DNA of 64,000 bases, taken from positions 2,281,501 to 2,345,500 of the forward strand of contig NZ_CP037951.1 of the NCBI RefSeq assembly GCF_004358445.1, written 5' to 3'. Below, in pieces: positions 1-9,371 of this stretch. Position numbers and translations under genes: made by a program. Source of the DNA: Parashewanella tropica (lineage in GTDB: Bacteria; Pseudomonadota; Gammaproteobacteria; Enterobacterales; Shewanellaceae). Below the pieces are notes generated by a model. The model saw only the letters and a list, made by a program, of their open reading frames with translations, ran no database searches and was not told the origin of the DNA. Each line of letters opens with the position of its first letter. Within the stretch, counting starts at the first letter, position 1.

Positions 1-649
1 AGCTATGCTTCTGCTTAAAAAGCCTGATGGCTTGGTTAAGAGCTTTCAAAAAGGCTGGAGCATGTTGACGGTTGCCAGTAAGTATCGCTTACTGCATGCT
101 AAATCGGTATATGGTGATGTTGACCAACGCCTACTTGAAAGTGTCTCGGCTCCTGCTGATACTGATGAATGGAACGGTTGGGACAATTACCAAGAAGTGC
201 TTAAAGAGTTTGAAACTCAACAAGCGGCTGAAGCCGTTAAAGCGTTATTTTTTGCTAATGGAAAATACGACCCCTTCGATTGTTTAACTATTGAAGAAAT
301 GTTTGCCGAAGCCATTATTTATCGATTGTTCTTTGGTGTTCACACAAAAGTGAAAGAGGATCTAAAGAAAAACATCGTTACAATAGATTTCGAAGAACAA
401 TGGCTAGAGCCAGAATTTGTTGAAGAGTTTATTAATAAACAGCTGGAACCTTTACCAGACTCGATACAAGATGTTATCAATGCAGATCTTAATAAAAACT
501 TTAATGCAGCAGTTATTCGTACTTTAAGTTTTGCTAAGGTTTATCAGGCTGAAACACTCAAAGGTTCAACACCTGAAAAGCTTGATAGAATCGAGCAGAA
601 AGCAGGAATGAATGGGCTATTAGGCTGGCCTCAGTATTTCGTTCTGTAA
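1..649 (+). CDS. Hypothetical protein, 5' end possibly outside window
   Basis: I do not recognise this protein. The frame is open to the window edge, so the ATG at position 5 may be internal and the true start may lie upstream. The visible 214 residues are mostly helical and acidic, with no signal peptide or membrane segment. The C-terminus ends in an aromatic stretch (GWPQYFVL). A strong rho-independent terminator follows 26 bases after the stop, so this is the last gene of its transcript. The reading frame is long and free of stops and has a clean 3' end, so coding status is likely but function is unknown. Confidence 0.6.
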   Translation, partial: AMLLLKKPDGLVKSFQKGWSMLTVASKYRLLHAKSVYGDVDQRLLESVSAPADTDEWNGWDNYQEVLKEFETQQAAEAVKALFFANGKYDPFDCLTIEEMFAEAIIYRLFFGVHTKVKEDLKKNIVTIDFEEQWLEPEFVEEFINKQLEPLPDSIQDVINADLNKNFNAAVIRTLSFAKVYQAETLKGSTPEKLDRIEQKAGMNGLLGWPQYFVL

Positions 650-674
650 TTTTCAAGAATGAAATCTTCTTAAC

Positions 675-699
675 CCCCGATTATATATCGGGGATTTTT
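675..699 (+). terminator. Rho-independent terminator
   Basis: A 7-bp stem (CCCCGAT/ATCGGGG) with a TATAT loop is followed by ATTTTT. It closes the plus-strand gene ending at 649. The convergent SDR gene ends at 722 on the other strand, where the hairpin has no T-run. Confidence 0.85.
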
Positions 700-721
700 G
701 TATCTACCGTCAGCTAAAAGT

Positions 722-1414
722 TTACCAAGGAATAGAGTTACCCTTAGGATCAAAAAAGCCGCCATTTTGCTCTTCGGAAAAATTATCTAAAACGTATTTT
801 AATCCCGTTGCTGACTCTAATGGTGTGATAAGGGCATTCGGTCCGCCCATATCGGTTTGTACCCAACCCGGATGAAGCGCCACAGCATTTACACCATCGA
901 CTAAACCATCAAGGGATAAAGATTTGGTAACTGAATTTAATGCCGCTTTTGAAGAACGATAAATATAGCTGCCGCCACTGCCGTTATCTTCCATCGATCC
1001 CATTTTTGATGACATATTTGCGATTAAGCCTTGAGACGATTTTAACTGTGGGTAAAAAGCTTCTGCCAGTTTTAGTGGAGCGATAGTATTGATTTCAAAT
1101 ACTTTTCGCCATTCATCAACATCGGTTTCACCAAAACCATAACCTTTAGGTCCGTAGTAACCCGCATTGTTGATAAACAGATCAAAATCAGCATCCCCTA
1201 ATTCATTAGATAAATCAGCCACCGCATCGTAATCGGTCACATCTAAAGCGAAGATCTCTAACTTATCAAATTCTTCAATCAATGCGGTTAACTCATTAGC
1301 CGATTCAGGATCTCGACAAGTTGCCATAACCTGCCAGCCATCACTAAGATAAGCTCTGGTTAACGCTAATCCAATACCGCGATTTGCACCTGTAATAAAA
1401 AGTGTCTTACTCAT
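722..1414 (-). CDS. Short-chain dehydrogenase/reductase (SDR)
   Basis: This is an NAD(P)-dependent oxidoreductase of the classical SDR superfamily, probably cytosolic. The N-terminus has the Rossmann motif TGANRGIG (about residues 8-15). NNAG follows near residue 85, then a serine-rich strand (ANMSSK) and the catalytic YxxxK (YRSSK, about 152-156). The length, 230 aa, is near family size, and the overall pattern resembles the CsgA/C-factor-like branch, although the substrate cannot be read. The ATG is preceded by a good GAGGAG ribosome site. It appears monocistronic, convergent with the gene at the window start. Confidence 0.85.
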   Translation of the reverse strand: MSKTLFITGANRGIGLALTRAYLSDGWQVMATCRDPESANELTALIEEFDKLEIFALDVTDYDAVADLSNELGDADFDLFINNAGYYGPKGYGFGETDVDEWRKVFEINTIAPLKLAEAFYPQLKSSQGLIANMSSKMGSMEDNGSGGSYIYRSSKAALNSVTKSLSLDGLVDGVNAVALHPGWVQTDMGGPNALITPLESATGLKYVLDNFSEEQNGGFFDPKGNSIPW

Positions 1415-1502
1415 AATGACTCCTCATTTTTTTGTGAAGATATCATATAGCAAGACACTTGGCAGCATTACTTGTTCAGTACAGAGTTGAATAAACCAAA
1501 CT

Positions 1503-4500
1503 CTAACGACGTTCCATATTCATACCTACAGAATAACCAAGTACAGTGTTCAATTGCTGCATTAACACCTCGTCATACCTCTTGAGTCGACTGTCATCAT
1601 CTCGTGCATTTTGAATGCTTGGATAAAATCGTACTATTTCCTCTAACACTTGCCTTAAAGACATTCTTGAAGGTAAGGCTTTTATATTGAAATTTTTTCT
1701 AATAGCTTGTTGCTGATTTTCTAATTTTACTAGTAATGCCCCCCTTTCTGGCGCAAGTAAATTCAAAGCAAATCTATAAGCTTCAGCTCTTCTTAACCTT
1801 GCACTGTGATGAAACAAACTCTCTTCTATTTCTTTGTATTTAGGTTTGGCACTTCTAGGATTAATTGCACATGCTCGCTCTTGTTTTAAAATATAATCAC
1901 TACAAGTTAAGAGTTCTTTAAAATACTCATCAGAAACCAAGCTCTGATTCCATGTGCAAATTGCAGTACCATCGAAAAATCTTCGTGCCACCCATGTAGG
2001 CTGTTCATTTTCATCTAAAATCGGAAAGATGGCGTTACTGTGCGGATCAACCCCAAAATATCGACCTGTCGTTCTCATCTTTACAATATGTAACCAATGC
2101 CCGCCTGATTCATCTATTTTTGTTCCTTTACACGCAATATAACGGCGCCCAGAAAACCTTTCAGATCCAGGCTTACTTGATAAAGCACGATAAAACAATT
2201 CAACTTTTTCAGTTTTCGCCTCTAACCTTTCATTACAAAACCCAACCTCGTTATTTCCTGCTTTATCAACAGCCACTGGGTAGTAAAGAACATCAACTTG
2301 GTTTGGTGTCGCAATTATTTCGTGCTCGCCTAAACCTCTTAGTGCATATTCAAGTGAATTGGTTAATCCTTGGCAATCACAACTGGCTGCAGGGCTAAGA
2401 TTCCGTCTAGCTCTAAGATTATTCATCATTAATCTTAATGTTCGAACTTCCGCCATTTCATCAGGCATGACTTTCAACTCTGTCATTACTGGCCTTGTTA
2501 AAAGGTCACTTCTAATTACTTTAAATTCCTTCGGATCTATATAATAATCTTGCTGCATTACCCGCAGTGCTTCATCAAGCCTTTCTGATTTTAATTGACC
2601 TAAAATAACTTGATTGGTTAAAGCAGCTAATGCTCGAGCATGTGGTGGAACATCAACTTCCATGTTATCAATGATCATAACTCCGGGCCTTGGGTAAACA
2701 GCTGCTAAATCAATGCACCCATCAGGTTTACATCCATGTAAATACTCTGGTAACTCTTCTAACTCATCAGGGACAATTTGTACCAATGGCGCTGTTCTAT
2801 CCACCGCTTTATATAAATCTCTAGTGTTTCGGTCAGTAACACCGATTTTAGCTCCTCGTAGCGAGTCCATCACATCAGCTGCTGGCAACATGGTAGGCTT
2901 GGCAACAAGTGTAACTGCGGGTTGAACTGGTGTTGGTTTTTCACCATGCGTTTTTGGTACTTCAACTTCTTGTACAAAGCTTTGTTGAGTTCTTGTGGAA
3001 TTCGCAACTTCAACTTGCCGCTGTCGAGCTTCAAGTACTTGCAAATCCCTTTTAATCAAATGAGAAAATCGAAAAATTGCTTGCTCTTGAGCTACGGCCG
3101 TAGTTGCCTTTTCAAATGCCTTTAATTCAGCGGGGTATTTTTTAATTTGTTGTATTACAAGGTTATATGGATATGGTTTAAAATCGTCCAGAAAAAATGC
3201 GGTTAATACATCGTACATCTCGCCAGCTCGATCAGAAGCTTTAATTTCATCAGCCGCTAGTGCTAATGACTTAGGTTGAGTGTGTATGCATGGCAGCATT
3301 TTCTCTCTTGCTACATCACTTAGACCAAGTTCCTCAAGTAACTGTCTAACTAATTCATCTGTTAAGTCGGCAACTCTGCCATAATTAGAGCCAGTTTGCT
3401 CGAATGCCACCTCCCTTTCTGTAATCTGATCTTTATATTTTTCGAATAACTTCATAACCTTAGCAATATCTGAATATGCCAAAAGTCCATTACTTTCAAC
3501 AATGAGAGTGTCAAAAAAGCTATAACACCTCCTTCTCCAGACTAGATCTTCTTCTACTTGCTCTTTTGCTTGTTGCTCTGCAATGTCCAATTTAGCAACC
3601 TTCAGCTCAGCTGAGATGGTTGTAGCTAATTTCGTAAATTCAGCCTGTGATAGATTAGCCTGTAACTGCTGGGCTTTAGATTTGTGTTTATCAATAATTA
3701 GACACAACTGTTCTTCATATTCTTCTGCAAATTCCTCTTTATTAGCTTCTCTTAGCAGCGCTATAAATGCGGGCCTTTCAACCTGCTTCCATTGTGCTTC
3801 AGGGTCAAAATCCTCACCTTGCTTAATTCCAATTACAGGCCTCTTCAGCTCCCTAAGTACCATGTTACACATTTCAAGAGTTTTGGCTTCCATCTCAGTA
3901 ACTTTACTTCTATCAGCTTCTAAACGTTCACGCTCTTCAACTAATGGCTTATTTTTTTCTGTCCATTCTAATAAGAATGTCAAATCACCATAAGATATCC
4001 TTTCCCCGGAAAAACTCACCAGCTTTTCTATCGTTGAGTACCTATCCCTAGTCCATTTGTCTTCGTGAGCCATTGGCGTTGCTGCTTTGGTAGCAATTGA
4101 GGTTGTTACTGTTGCAGTCTGAGGCTCTTGAAGATGCGTTACTGATACAGATTGCTGATTTTGAGAAGGCTGAGTGATATCAGTTGTAGGTATTTCAGAA
4201 TGTTGTTTACCCACTTTAGGAGCTTCAAACTGCTGTTCCGTTGTTTTTCTAATTTCGCCCTTCGCCCAAGTCACAAACTCAGCCGAATAAGGCTCCCCTT
4301 TTTTCCAGCTTTTGAAATGATTTTCAAACTCGCCTTTTCGTTGAGAAATCATTGCATCTAAGGAGTGCTCATCAGCGATAGAGAAATCCCGAGGATTTTT
4401 AGCAATAAGATCCGACACAAAAGAGGCTTTAGTGTGCTGCCAATGATCATCTCCATCTCCAACTAAAGTAATGGCTTGGGGAGCGCTAGTGGTTAGCGTT

Positions 4501-6533
4501 GTTGGACTATGAGCATGTTCAGTATCCCCAATAGAGTTTTGCTGCGCTGAAGGCACGATGGTAAGCTCTACAGGCAACATTCTCATAGCTTGAGAAGCTT
4601 GAGGATCCATTATTCCGATGGCTCTTATGCCCCCTTTAAGCCACTGAATCAATTCTCCTGTAAACGCCTCTCCTTTTAAGCGTCTACACAAATAGCTCTC
4701 AAAATTTGGTCTATGACGGTCAATCGTTCTACTCAATTTGGTAATATCTGAAGAAGAAAAATCACCAGGATTTTGGCGTATTAATTCTTCTAAAAATTGT
4801 TGCTTATTTTGCAACCATTGTTCTTCAGGAGATAATTCAGGTTGTTCAATTTCCTCCTTTAGCCACTGAATGACATCACCCATCAGAATCAAACTTCCAT
4901 CCCAAGTTGGAAACACTGAGTTAACAAACCATTGTTTCGATTCTGCTCTGTTCAAAGCCCTGCTTAAAACAATACAGACTTCAGGTGTATAATATTTAAC
5001 ATCTGTTCTTCTTACTTCATCAATAAGAGCTTCCACCATCTTGTCCCACTGTTGTTCGACTAGCTCTGGTGGAAGAGGATTACTTTGGTGACCAAATATA
5101 ATTCCTCTTGGATCGGGCTGACTATGATAAGCGTTCCCATAAGGATGTACAGAATAATAACCTTGATGATAAGGCCATCCTGCAGCAGGATAGCCTTGAT
5201 AAGAGCCATAGGTCGTTGGGTGTCCGAATAGACCAGCAGATACGTGGTTACCATGCAGCCCTTTTTCATCACTAGTTTCTGTTTTTGTATCGGTAGCAAG
5301 CAGTCGAGCAGTTAAGGGATCATTTTCACCCAAGCTCTCCATTTCTTCTTCTACGATTGGTAATTGCGATTGGGCTTGCGGAATAGTATATGAAAATCCT
5401 TCCATACCACTTCGACAATAAGGATTATGACCATTACCAGTTTGAAGTGGAGACATAAAGAGGCTAGGCAAATCTCCCCAAGTAGAAGTAGAATCTGCAT
5501 GAACTGCTGGCGTCAACATATGCTGAGCCATTGGTTTACTAATAACACTTGAATTTGGATTGTGAGTTTGAGGGACTGTCGTCTGTGCTAAGCTGAACAT
5601 CATCTCTGTAGCTGAATAGTTTTGCTGAGCTGAAGGCTGAGTTACTAATGGTACTGTTGGTGCAGCTGATTGAGTTACAAATCTTGTTGTTGGTGCCGTT
5701 TGCTGAGTTACTAATGGTGCTGGAGTTACTGACTGAGTAGCTAAAGGTGTTGAAGTTGCCGATGATCTAGTTTTTTCCTCTACTACTAACCTAACCTCAA
5801 ACTTGGTTAACTCTTCTTGCATTTTTTTTACAAGTCGGGTTATATGTAATTTTTCTCTTGGGTTTTTACTCTTATTAGCCTCAGCATGTTCCAATAACAC
5901 TATTAGTAAGTCCTCGACAGTTAGAAAATTTGCATTGGGCTGAGTAAATACCCCTTTAACCCTTTCTGGGGCATGCTTACAAACCAATTTCAACACTTTA
6001 AGAATTTCTTGATGCGATGTAGCTTGAAACTTTGGAGAAGCATCAGGGCTATCTCTAGTTATTCTCATTAATAAAAGATGAAAGGGGGTATTATTTGAAA
6101 AATCACTTTCACAAAAAGCATCAGCTAATATACTAGGATTTATTATTTCTTGGTTTAATAAATACTCCAAACATGACAGCAAGTTTTTGTCATGAACTTT
6201 GCTAAGCATATGTATTGGAGTGAAACCATCACCATTTACAGCAACTAAAGCCTCTCCTGCTTTTGGCTTTTTTAATAGTACTTCTAACATTTTACTTTTA
6301 TTCGAACAGTTAGAAGCTAGCAACAGGTGAAATATATTATTTTGAGTTCCTTCTGGGTGGTGCTCTTGATCTTGAAAAGTAACGAGAAACTGGTCTTGAG
6401 ATACCGCTCTCTCAAAACTACCCAAATCGTTGTGTTCAATAGCTAACCGAGCTTGAGTAAAGACTTGCTTGTCTAATGACTCGTCTACTGAAATTTTTGT
6501 AGGTAAAGTTTCAACTACTCCGAAGGTTGCCAT
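1503..6533 (-). CDS. Giant ankyrin/helical-repeat protein with possible papain-like C-terminal domain
   Basis: The protein is 1676 aa from the ATG at 6533, which I chose because GGTGA lies just upstream; a TTG further out would add 15 residues. I do not recognise the whole protein. Residues about 40-190 contain ankyrin-like units (NNIFHLLLAS, GDGFTPIHML, NNTPFHLLLM). Residues about 255-345 are a Pro/Thr/Gln linker with recurrent LVTQ. Residues about 420-485 are rich in Gly, Tyr and His. Residues about 490-1170 hold several degenerate modules of roughly 70 aa, the clearest three ending in a W-x-K-G/E-E-I-like motif (QWLKEEI, QWLKGGI, TWAKGEI). Near the C-terminus, Cys1387 (DCQGL), His1479/His1482 (GHWLHIV) and Asp1496 (YFGVDPHSN) are spaced like a papain-fold Cys-His-Asp triad. 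There is no signal peptide. An effector-like or host-interaction role is inference from this architecture only. Confidence 0.75.
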   Translation of the reverse strand: MATFGVVETLPTKISVDESLDKQVFTQARLAIEHNDLGSFERAVSQDQFLVTFQDQEHHPEGTQNNIFHLLLASNCSNKSKMLEVLLKKPKAGEALVAVNGDGFTPIHMLSKVHDKNLLSCLEYLLNQEIINPSILADAFCESDFSNNTPFHLLLMRITRDSPDASPKFQATSHQEILKVLKLVCKHAPERVKGVFTQPNANFLTVEDLLIVLLEHAEANKSKNPREKLHITRLVKKMQEELTKFEVRLVVEEKTRSSATSTPLATQSVTPAPLVTQQTAPTTRFVTQSAAPTVPLVTQPSAQQNYSATEMMFSLAQTTVPQTHNPNSSVISKPMAQHMLTPAVHADSTSTWGDLPSLFMSPLQTGNGHNPYCRSGMEGFSYTIPQAQSQLPIVEEEMESLGENDPLTARLLATDTKTETSDEKGLHGNHVSAGLFGHPTTYGSYQGYPAAGWPYHQGYYSVHPYGNAYHSQPDPRGIIFGHQSNPLPPELVEQQWDKMVEALIDEVRRTDVKYYTPEVCIVLSRALNRAESKQWFVNSVFPTWDGSLILMGDVIQWLKEEIEQPELSPEEQWLQNKQQFLEELIRQNPGDFSSSDITKLSRTIDRHRPNFESYLCRRLKGEAFTGELIQWLKGGIRAIGIMDPQASQAMRMLPVELTIVPSAQQNSIGDTEHAHSPTTLTTSAPQAITLVGDGDDHWQHTKASFVSDLIAKNPRDFSIADEHSLDAMISQRKGEFENHFKSWKKGEPYSAEFVTWAKGEIRKTTEQQFEAPKVGKQHSEIPTTDITQPSQNQQSVSVTHLQEPQTATVTTSIATKAATPMAHEDKWTRDRYSTIEKLVSFSGERISYGDLTFLLEWTEKNKPLVEERERLEADRSKVTEMEAKTLEMCNMVLRELKRPVIGIKQGEDFDPEAQWKQVERPAFIALLREANKEEFAEEYEEQLCLIIDKHKSKAQQLQANLSQAEFTKLATTISAELKVAKLDIAEQQAKEQVEEDLVWRRRCYSFFDTLIVESNGLLAYSDIAKVMKLFEKYKDQITEREVAFEQTGSNYGRVADLTDELVRQLLEELGLSDVAREKMLPCIHTQPKSLALAADEIKASDRAGEMYDVLTAFFLDDFKPYPYNLVIQQIKKYPAELKAFEKATTAVAQEQAIFRFSHLIKRDLQVLEARQRQVEVANSTRTQQSFVQEVEVPKTHGEKPTPVQPAVTLVAKPTMLPAADVMDSLRGAKIGVTDRNTRDLYKAVDRTAPLVQIVPDELEELPEYLHGCKPDGCIDLAAVYPRPGVMIIDNMEVDVPPHARALAALTNQVILGQLKSERLDEALRVMQQDYYIDPKEFKVIRSDLLTRPVMTELKVMPDEMAEVRTLRLMMNNLRARRNLSPAASCDCQGLTNSLEYALRGLGEHEIIATPNQVDVLYYPVAVDKAGNNEVGFCNERLEAKTEKVELFYRALSSKPGSERFSGRRYIACKGTKIDESGGHWLHIVKMRTTGRYFGVDPHSNAIFPILDENEQPTWVARRFFDGTAICTWNQSLVSDEYFKELLTCSDYILKQERACAINPRSAKPKYKEIEESLFHHSARLRRAEAYRFALNLLAPERGALLVKLENQQQAIRKNFNIKALPSRMSLRQVLEEIVRFYPSIQNARDDDSRLKRYDEVLMQQLNTVLGYSVGMNMERR

Positions 6534-6892
6534 GATTTCACCAAAAATTTTTAAACAAATTGTTAGTGAATGTATCAAAATTAAAATTTACGAGAATTAC
6601 GAGGAATTATTTTATTAATTAAAGTTGCTTCATTTTTAGACAAATTAATAATTGATCTCACTGACATTATTAACTAACCATAAGAAAATTAATGATATTC
6701 AAGTTTTAAACTTAGATCCCTCTGCACCACTTTTAGCTGAATAATCCTTTTACTCAAACCATCTTACTAATAACGCCATGAACAACATATGCATAACAAC
6801 ACTATTTTTTTCAACTCTTCATTTCAGCTTCTGTTGCTAACACAATCAGTCTCATATTAAGCTATCTTAAAACCAACAAAATAAAGATAACA
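6534..6892. other. Divergent intergenic region
   Basis: This 359-bp AT-rich stretch lies between the divergently transcribed giant-protein gene and the M14 peptidase gene, so it must hold both promoters. I see no convincing -35/-10 pair, repeat or small gene. Confidence 0.5.
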
Positions 6893-7807
6893 ATGAGTCA
6901 TTTCTATCCAATTGGTACACCCAATAAACCTTGGCAACAAAAAGAAAAAGAATTTTGGCTGGCTCAAGCAGAAGTAAAACGTGAATACAAAACCCAAGTC
7001 ATCTACAAACTTGAAGCTTTGTCTGATTTTTTTAAAGTGAGTCAGTACGGGAATTTGCCTATCAACCCTCATCGCTACCCTCTTTACGCTTTAACATCTA
7101 AAAATTGGCAAGATGATAAACCTACAGTATTGATTACTGGCGGCGTACACGGTTACGAAACCAGTGGTGTACAAGGGGCAATTCTCTTTGCAAAAGAATA
7201 CGCTATAAAATACGTTGAACACTTTAATATCATCATTCTGCCTTGCATTAGCCCATGGGGTTACGAAACCATTAACCGTTGGAATCCTAATGCGGTTGAT
7301 CCTAATCGCTCTTTTTATGACAAAAGCCCATCAGAAGAAGCCGCACAAGCCATGGCTTTTGTCAAAAGCTTGAATGTAGATATTTTGGCTCATATCGACT
7401 TGCATGAAACTACTGACTCTGATGAAGAAGAGTTTCGGCCTGCTCTCGCCGCAAGAGATGGTAAAGCCTATTCCGAAGGAACGATTCCTGATGGTTTTTA
7501 CCTTGTAGGTGATTCAGATATGCCTCAACCTGACTTTCAAAAAGCCATTATTGATTCAGTTCGAAAGGTTACTCACATTGCGCCCCCTGAAGGCGACGGG
7601 CAAATTTTGAGTAAGCCCGTCGAACAAGATGGCGTTATTAATTATCCAACCAAAGAACTGGGTTTATGCGCAGGTTTTACTGACCGTATATACTGCACAA
7701 CAACCGAAGTCTACCCTGATAGCCCTAAAGTTACTGATAAAGAGTGTAATCTTGCTCAAGTTGCAGCGATTACAGGCGGATTAGATTATTTAATCTCAAT
7801 CGGTTAA
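6893..7807 (+). CDS. M14-family zinc carboxypeptidase-like protein
   Basis: This 304-aa protein is probably a zinc-dependent peptidase or amidohydrolase of the M14/succinylglutamate desuccinylase-aspartoacylase group. The zinc-binding HxxE is visible in GGVHGYETSG (about residue 85), and the third ligand probably lies in HIDLHETTDSD (about residue 165). PNRSF between them fits the Asn-Arg substrate-clamp segment of M14 enzymes. There is no signal peptide, so a cytosolic role is likely. The ATG has only a weak purine-rich ribosome site (AAAGATAAC). It stands alone, followed by an 11-bp hairpin. Natural substrate unknown. Confidence 0.8.
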   Translation: MSHFYPIGTPNKPWQQKEKEFWLAQAEVKREYKTQVIYKLEALSDFFKVSQYGNLPINPHRYPLYALTSKNWQDDKPTVLITGGVHGYETSGVQGAILFAKEYAIKYVEHFNIIILPCISPWGYETINRWNPNAVDPNRSFYDKSPSEEAAQAMAFVKSLNVDILAHIDLHETTDSDEEEFRPALAARDGKAYSEGTIPDGFYLVGDSDMPQPDFQKAIIDSVRKVTHIAPPEGDGQILSKPVEQDGVINYPTKELGLCAGFTDRIYCTTTEVYPDSPKVTDKECNLAQVAAITGGLDYLISIG

Positions 7808-7813
7808 CTGTTA

Positions 7814-7845
7814 GTCGAGGTAAATCATACATGGTTTACCTCGAC
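7814..7845 (+). terminator. Hairpin after M14 peptidase gene
   Basis: An 11-bp perfect stem (GTCGAGGTAAA/TTTACCTCGAC) with a 10-nt loop lies 6 bases after the stop. It lacks a T-run, so it may be an mRNA-stabilising or factor-dependent end rather than a canonical terminator. Confidence 0.45.
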
Positions 7846-7954
7846 GTAATGAAATCACACTATTTACAACAAGCTGAACGAGACCCAGTTTTTCATTTAC
7901 ACCTAGAGAACGCCAGCTTACCATCAGTGAAAATTCCTCTTTAATTAATCTGCT

Positions 7955-8449
7955 ATGAAGACATTATTTGCAGTTGGCTTATTCTTTATTTCAAGCCAAG
8001 TTATTGCCTGCAATCAATTTCAAGCAGGCTTAGCAAAGCTTAATCAATCAGATTTTTCATTTGATAAAAGGGTATCCGTTCTTGTTGATGGTAAAATGCG
8101 TTCAGACTTAACTGAACATGTTAACTACAAAAAACAAAAACCAACCTATTCAAATAAAAAGATATTAGTGAAAGGTGGAATGACTGATATTGATAAAGCC
8201 ACAGAGTATTTTAGGGAGGAAAAGTTAGATTGTGAGCATTTAAGCATTAAGCAAAATATAGTAACGAATACTTACCATAAATATATTAATCACCACGACT
8301 TTTCATTTAAAACCAAATATCAATATCAACCGCTATCTCATTTACTCATTCCAATGGAAACAGTGATGACAACACAGGCAAATAAGTTCTTTATGCATTG
8401 GACAATACAGCAAACCGTTATTTATCATCACTTCACCATTAATTCATGA
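7955..8449 (+). CDS. Hypothetical exported protein, possible lipoprotein
   Basis: I do not recognise this 164-aa protein. It begins with a clear signal sequence, and VIAC near residue 19 fits a lipobox, so it may be lipid-anchored; cleavage by signal peptidase I is the alternative. The mature part is lysine- and histidine-rich with no cofactor motif. The last 25 residues look unlike the rest in composition, so a late frameshift is possible but unproven. It sits 86 bases upstream of the phytochelatin-synthase-like exported gene on the same strand, which suggests a shared export-related context. Confidence 0.55.
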   Translation: MKTLFAVGLFFISSQVIACNQFQAGLAKLNQSDFSFDKRVSVLVDGKMRSDLTEHVNYKKQKPTYSNKKILVKGGMTDIDKATEYFREEKLDCEHLSIKQNIVTNTYHKYINHHDFSFKTKYQYQPLSHLLIPMETVMTTQANKFFMHWTIQQTVIYHHFTINS

Positions 8450-8535
8450 CTTAAGCAAAGTTAAGCATAGACAGCCAGCGTTCAGCCACGCTATATGAAT
8501 ATGGGGCAGCTTGTTGCTTTAACTTGGTTTTAGAC

Positions 8536-9306
8536 ATGAAAATATCTCAGCTCTTCACTGGTATTTTATTACTTACTGCTAATTTTAATAGTTTTGCTGC
8601 CAGCCCTGACCTCCCTATTCCAGGTAACCTAATTCGATTAGATTCGGCAACAGGAATTGAGCAGCTTACCAGTTCTCCCAAAAAATTTAACCACAATTAT
8701 TGGTCTTTATCACGATATTACGTTACAGAAAATGGCTTAGCGTATTGCGCTCCAGCGTCAATTGTTATGGTGTTAAATGCTATGGAAATAAAACCTTCCA
8801 TTGCACCAGAACACTACCCATATAAATTGTTTAACCAACAAAACCTATTTTATGATCACCAAGTACTCAGCAAGCAAATAACACCTACGATGATTAATCA
8901 TCAAGGACTCACTTTAGATCAAGCCTATGAGCTCAGTAAGGTATATGTACCTGACACAAAAATGGTTTATGGCATAAACATATCTACTTTAGACCAGTTT
9001 AAATCTAAGGTGACTCATACACTCCAAACAGGGTTTGTGATCGTTAATTACGATAGAAAAACAATTAAACAAGTCGGTGGTGGGCATTTTTCGCCAATTG
9101 CAGCTTACAACCCTAAATCTGATAGCTTTCTCATCTTAGATGTCGCACGCTATAAGTACCCACCTGTTTGGGTAAAAGCAAACGAACTCTACAAGGCAAC
9201 ACAGGGAATTGACTCTACAAGCCACAACAGCAGAGGTTTGCTATTTATACCTAAGCAATTAAAACAAAAAAGGGACATAAAGCTAATGTCCCAAATACCT
9301 AAGTGA
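8536..9306 (+). CDS. Phytochelatin-synthase-like exported cysteine peptidase
   Basis: This is a 256-aa single-domain member of the prokaryotic phytochelatin synthase family (papain-like clan), which usually hydrolyses glutathione to gamma-Glu-Cys and, in some cases, makes phytochelatins. The triad is visible: Cys in AYCAPAS, His in GGGHFSPIAAY and Asp in LILDVARYKYPP. The N-terminus (MKISQLFTGILLLTAN...) is a signal peptide ending near SFAAS, so it should act outside the cytoplasm. I chose the ATG at 8536 over a TTG at 8524 because the signal peptide begins there. No eukaryotic-type C-terminal Cys-rich domain is present. Metal detoxification or glutathione turnover is the family role; its role here is inferred. 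Confidence 0.85.
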   Translation: MKISQLFTGILLLTANFNSFAASPDLPIPGNLIRLDSATGIEQLTSSPKKFNHNYWSLSRYYVTENGLAYCAPASIVMVLNAMEIKPSIAPEHYPYKLFNQQNLFYDHQVLSKQITPTMINHQGLTLDQAYELSKVYVPDTKMVYGINISTLDQFKSKVTHTLQTGFVIVNYDRKTIKQVGGGHFSPIAAYNPKSDSFLILDVARYKYPPVWVKANELYKATQGIDSTSHNSRGLLFIPKQLKQKRDIKLMSQIPK

Positions 9307-9371
9307 TCTTGCGTAAGATGCTATCCAGCTATGCACGTAAATATTCAATACACAGTTAGAATCAATAATTA

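Noticed and set aside
3583-3993. 136-aa plus-strand open frame
   Set aside because: It is antisense to the giant ankyrin-type protein; Ser/Leu-rich shadow.
7849-7944. 31-codon open frame after the M14 peptidase
   Set aside because: It has no ribosome site, overlaps the hairpin region at its 5' end and shows no motif; possibly a remnant but not supportable.
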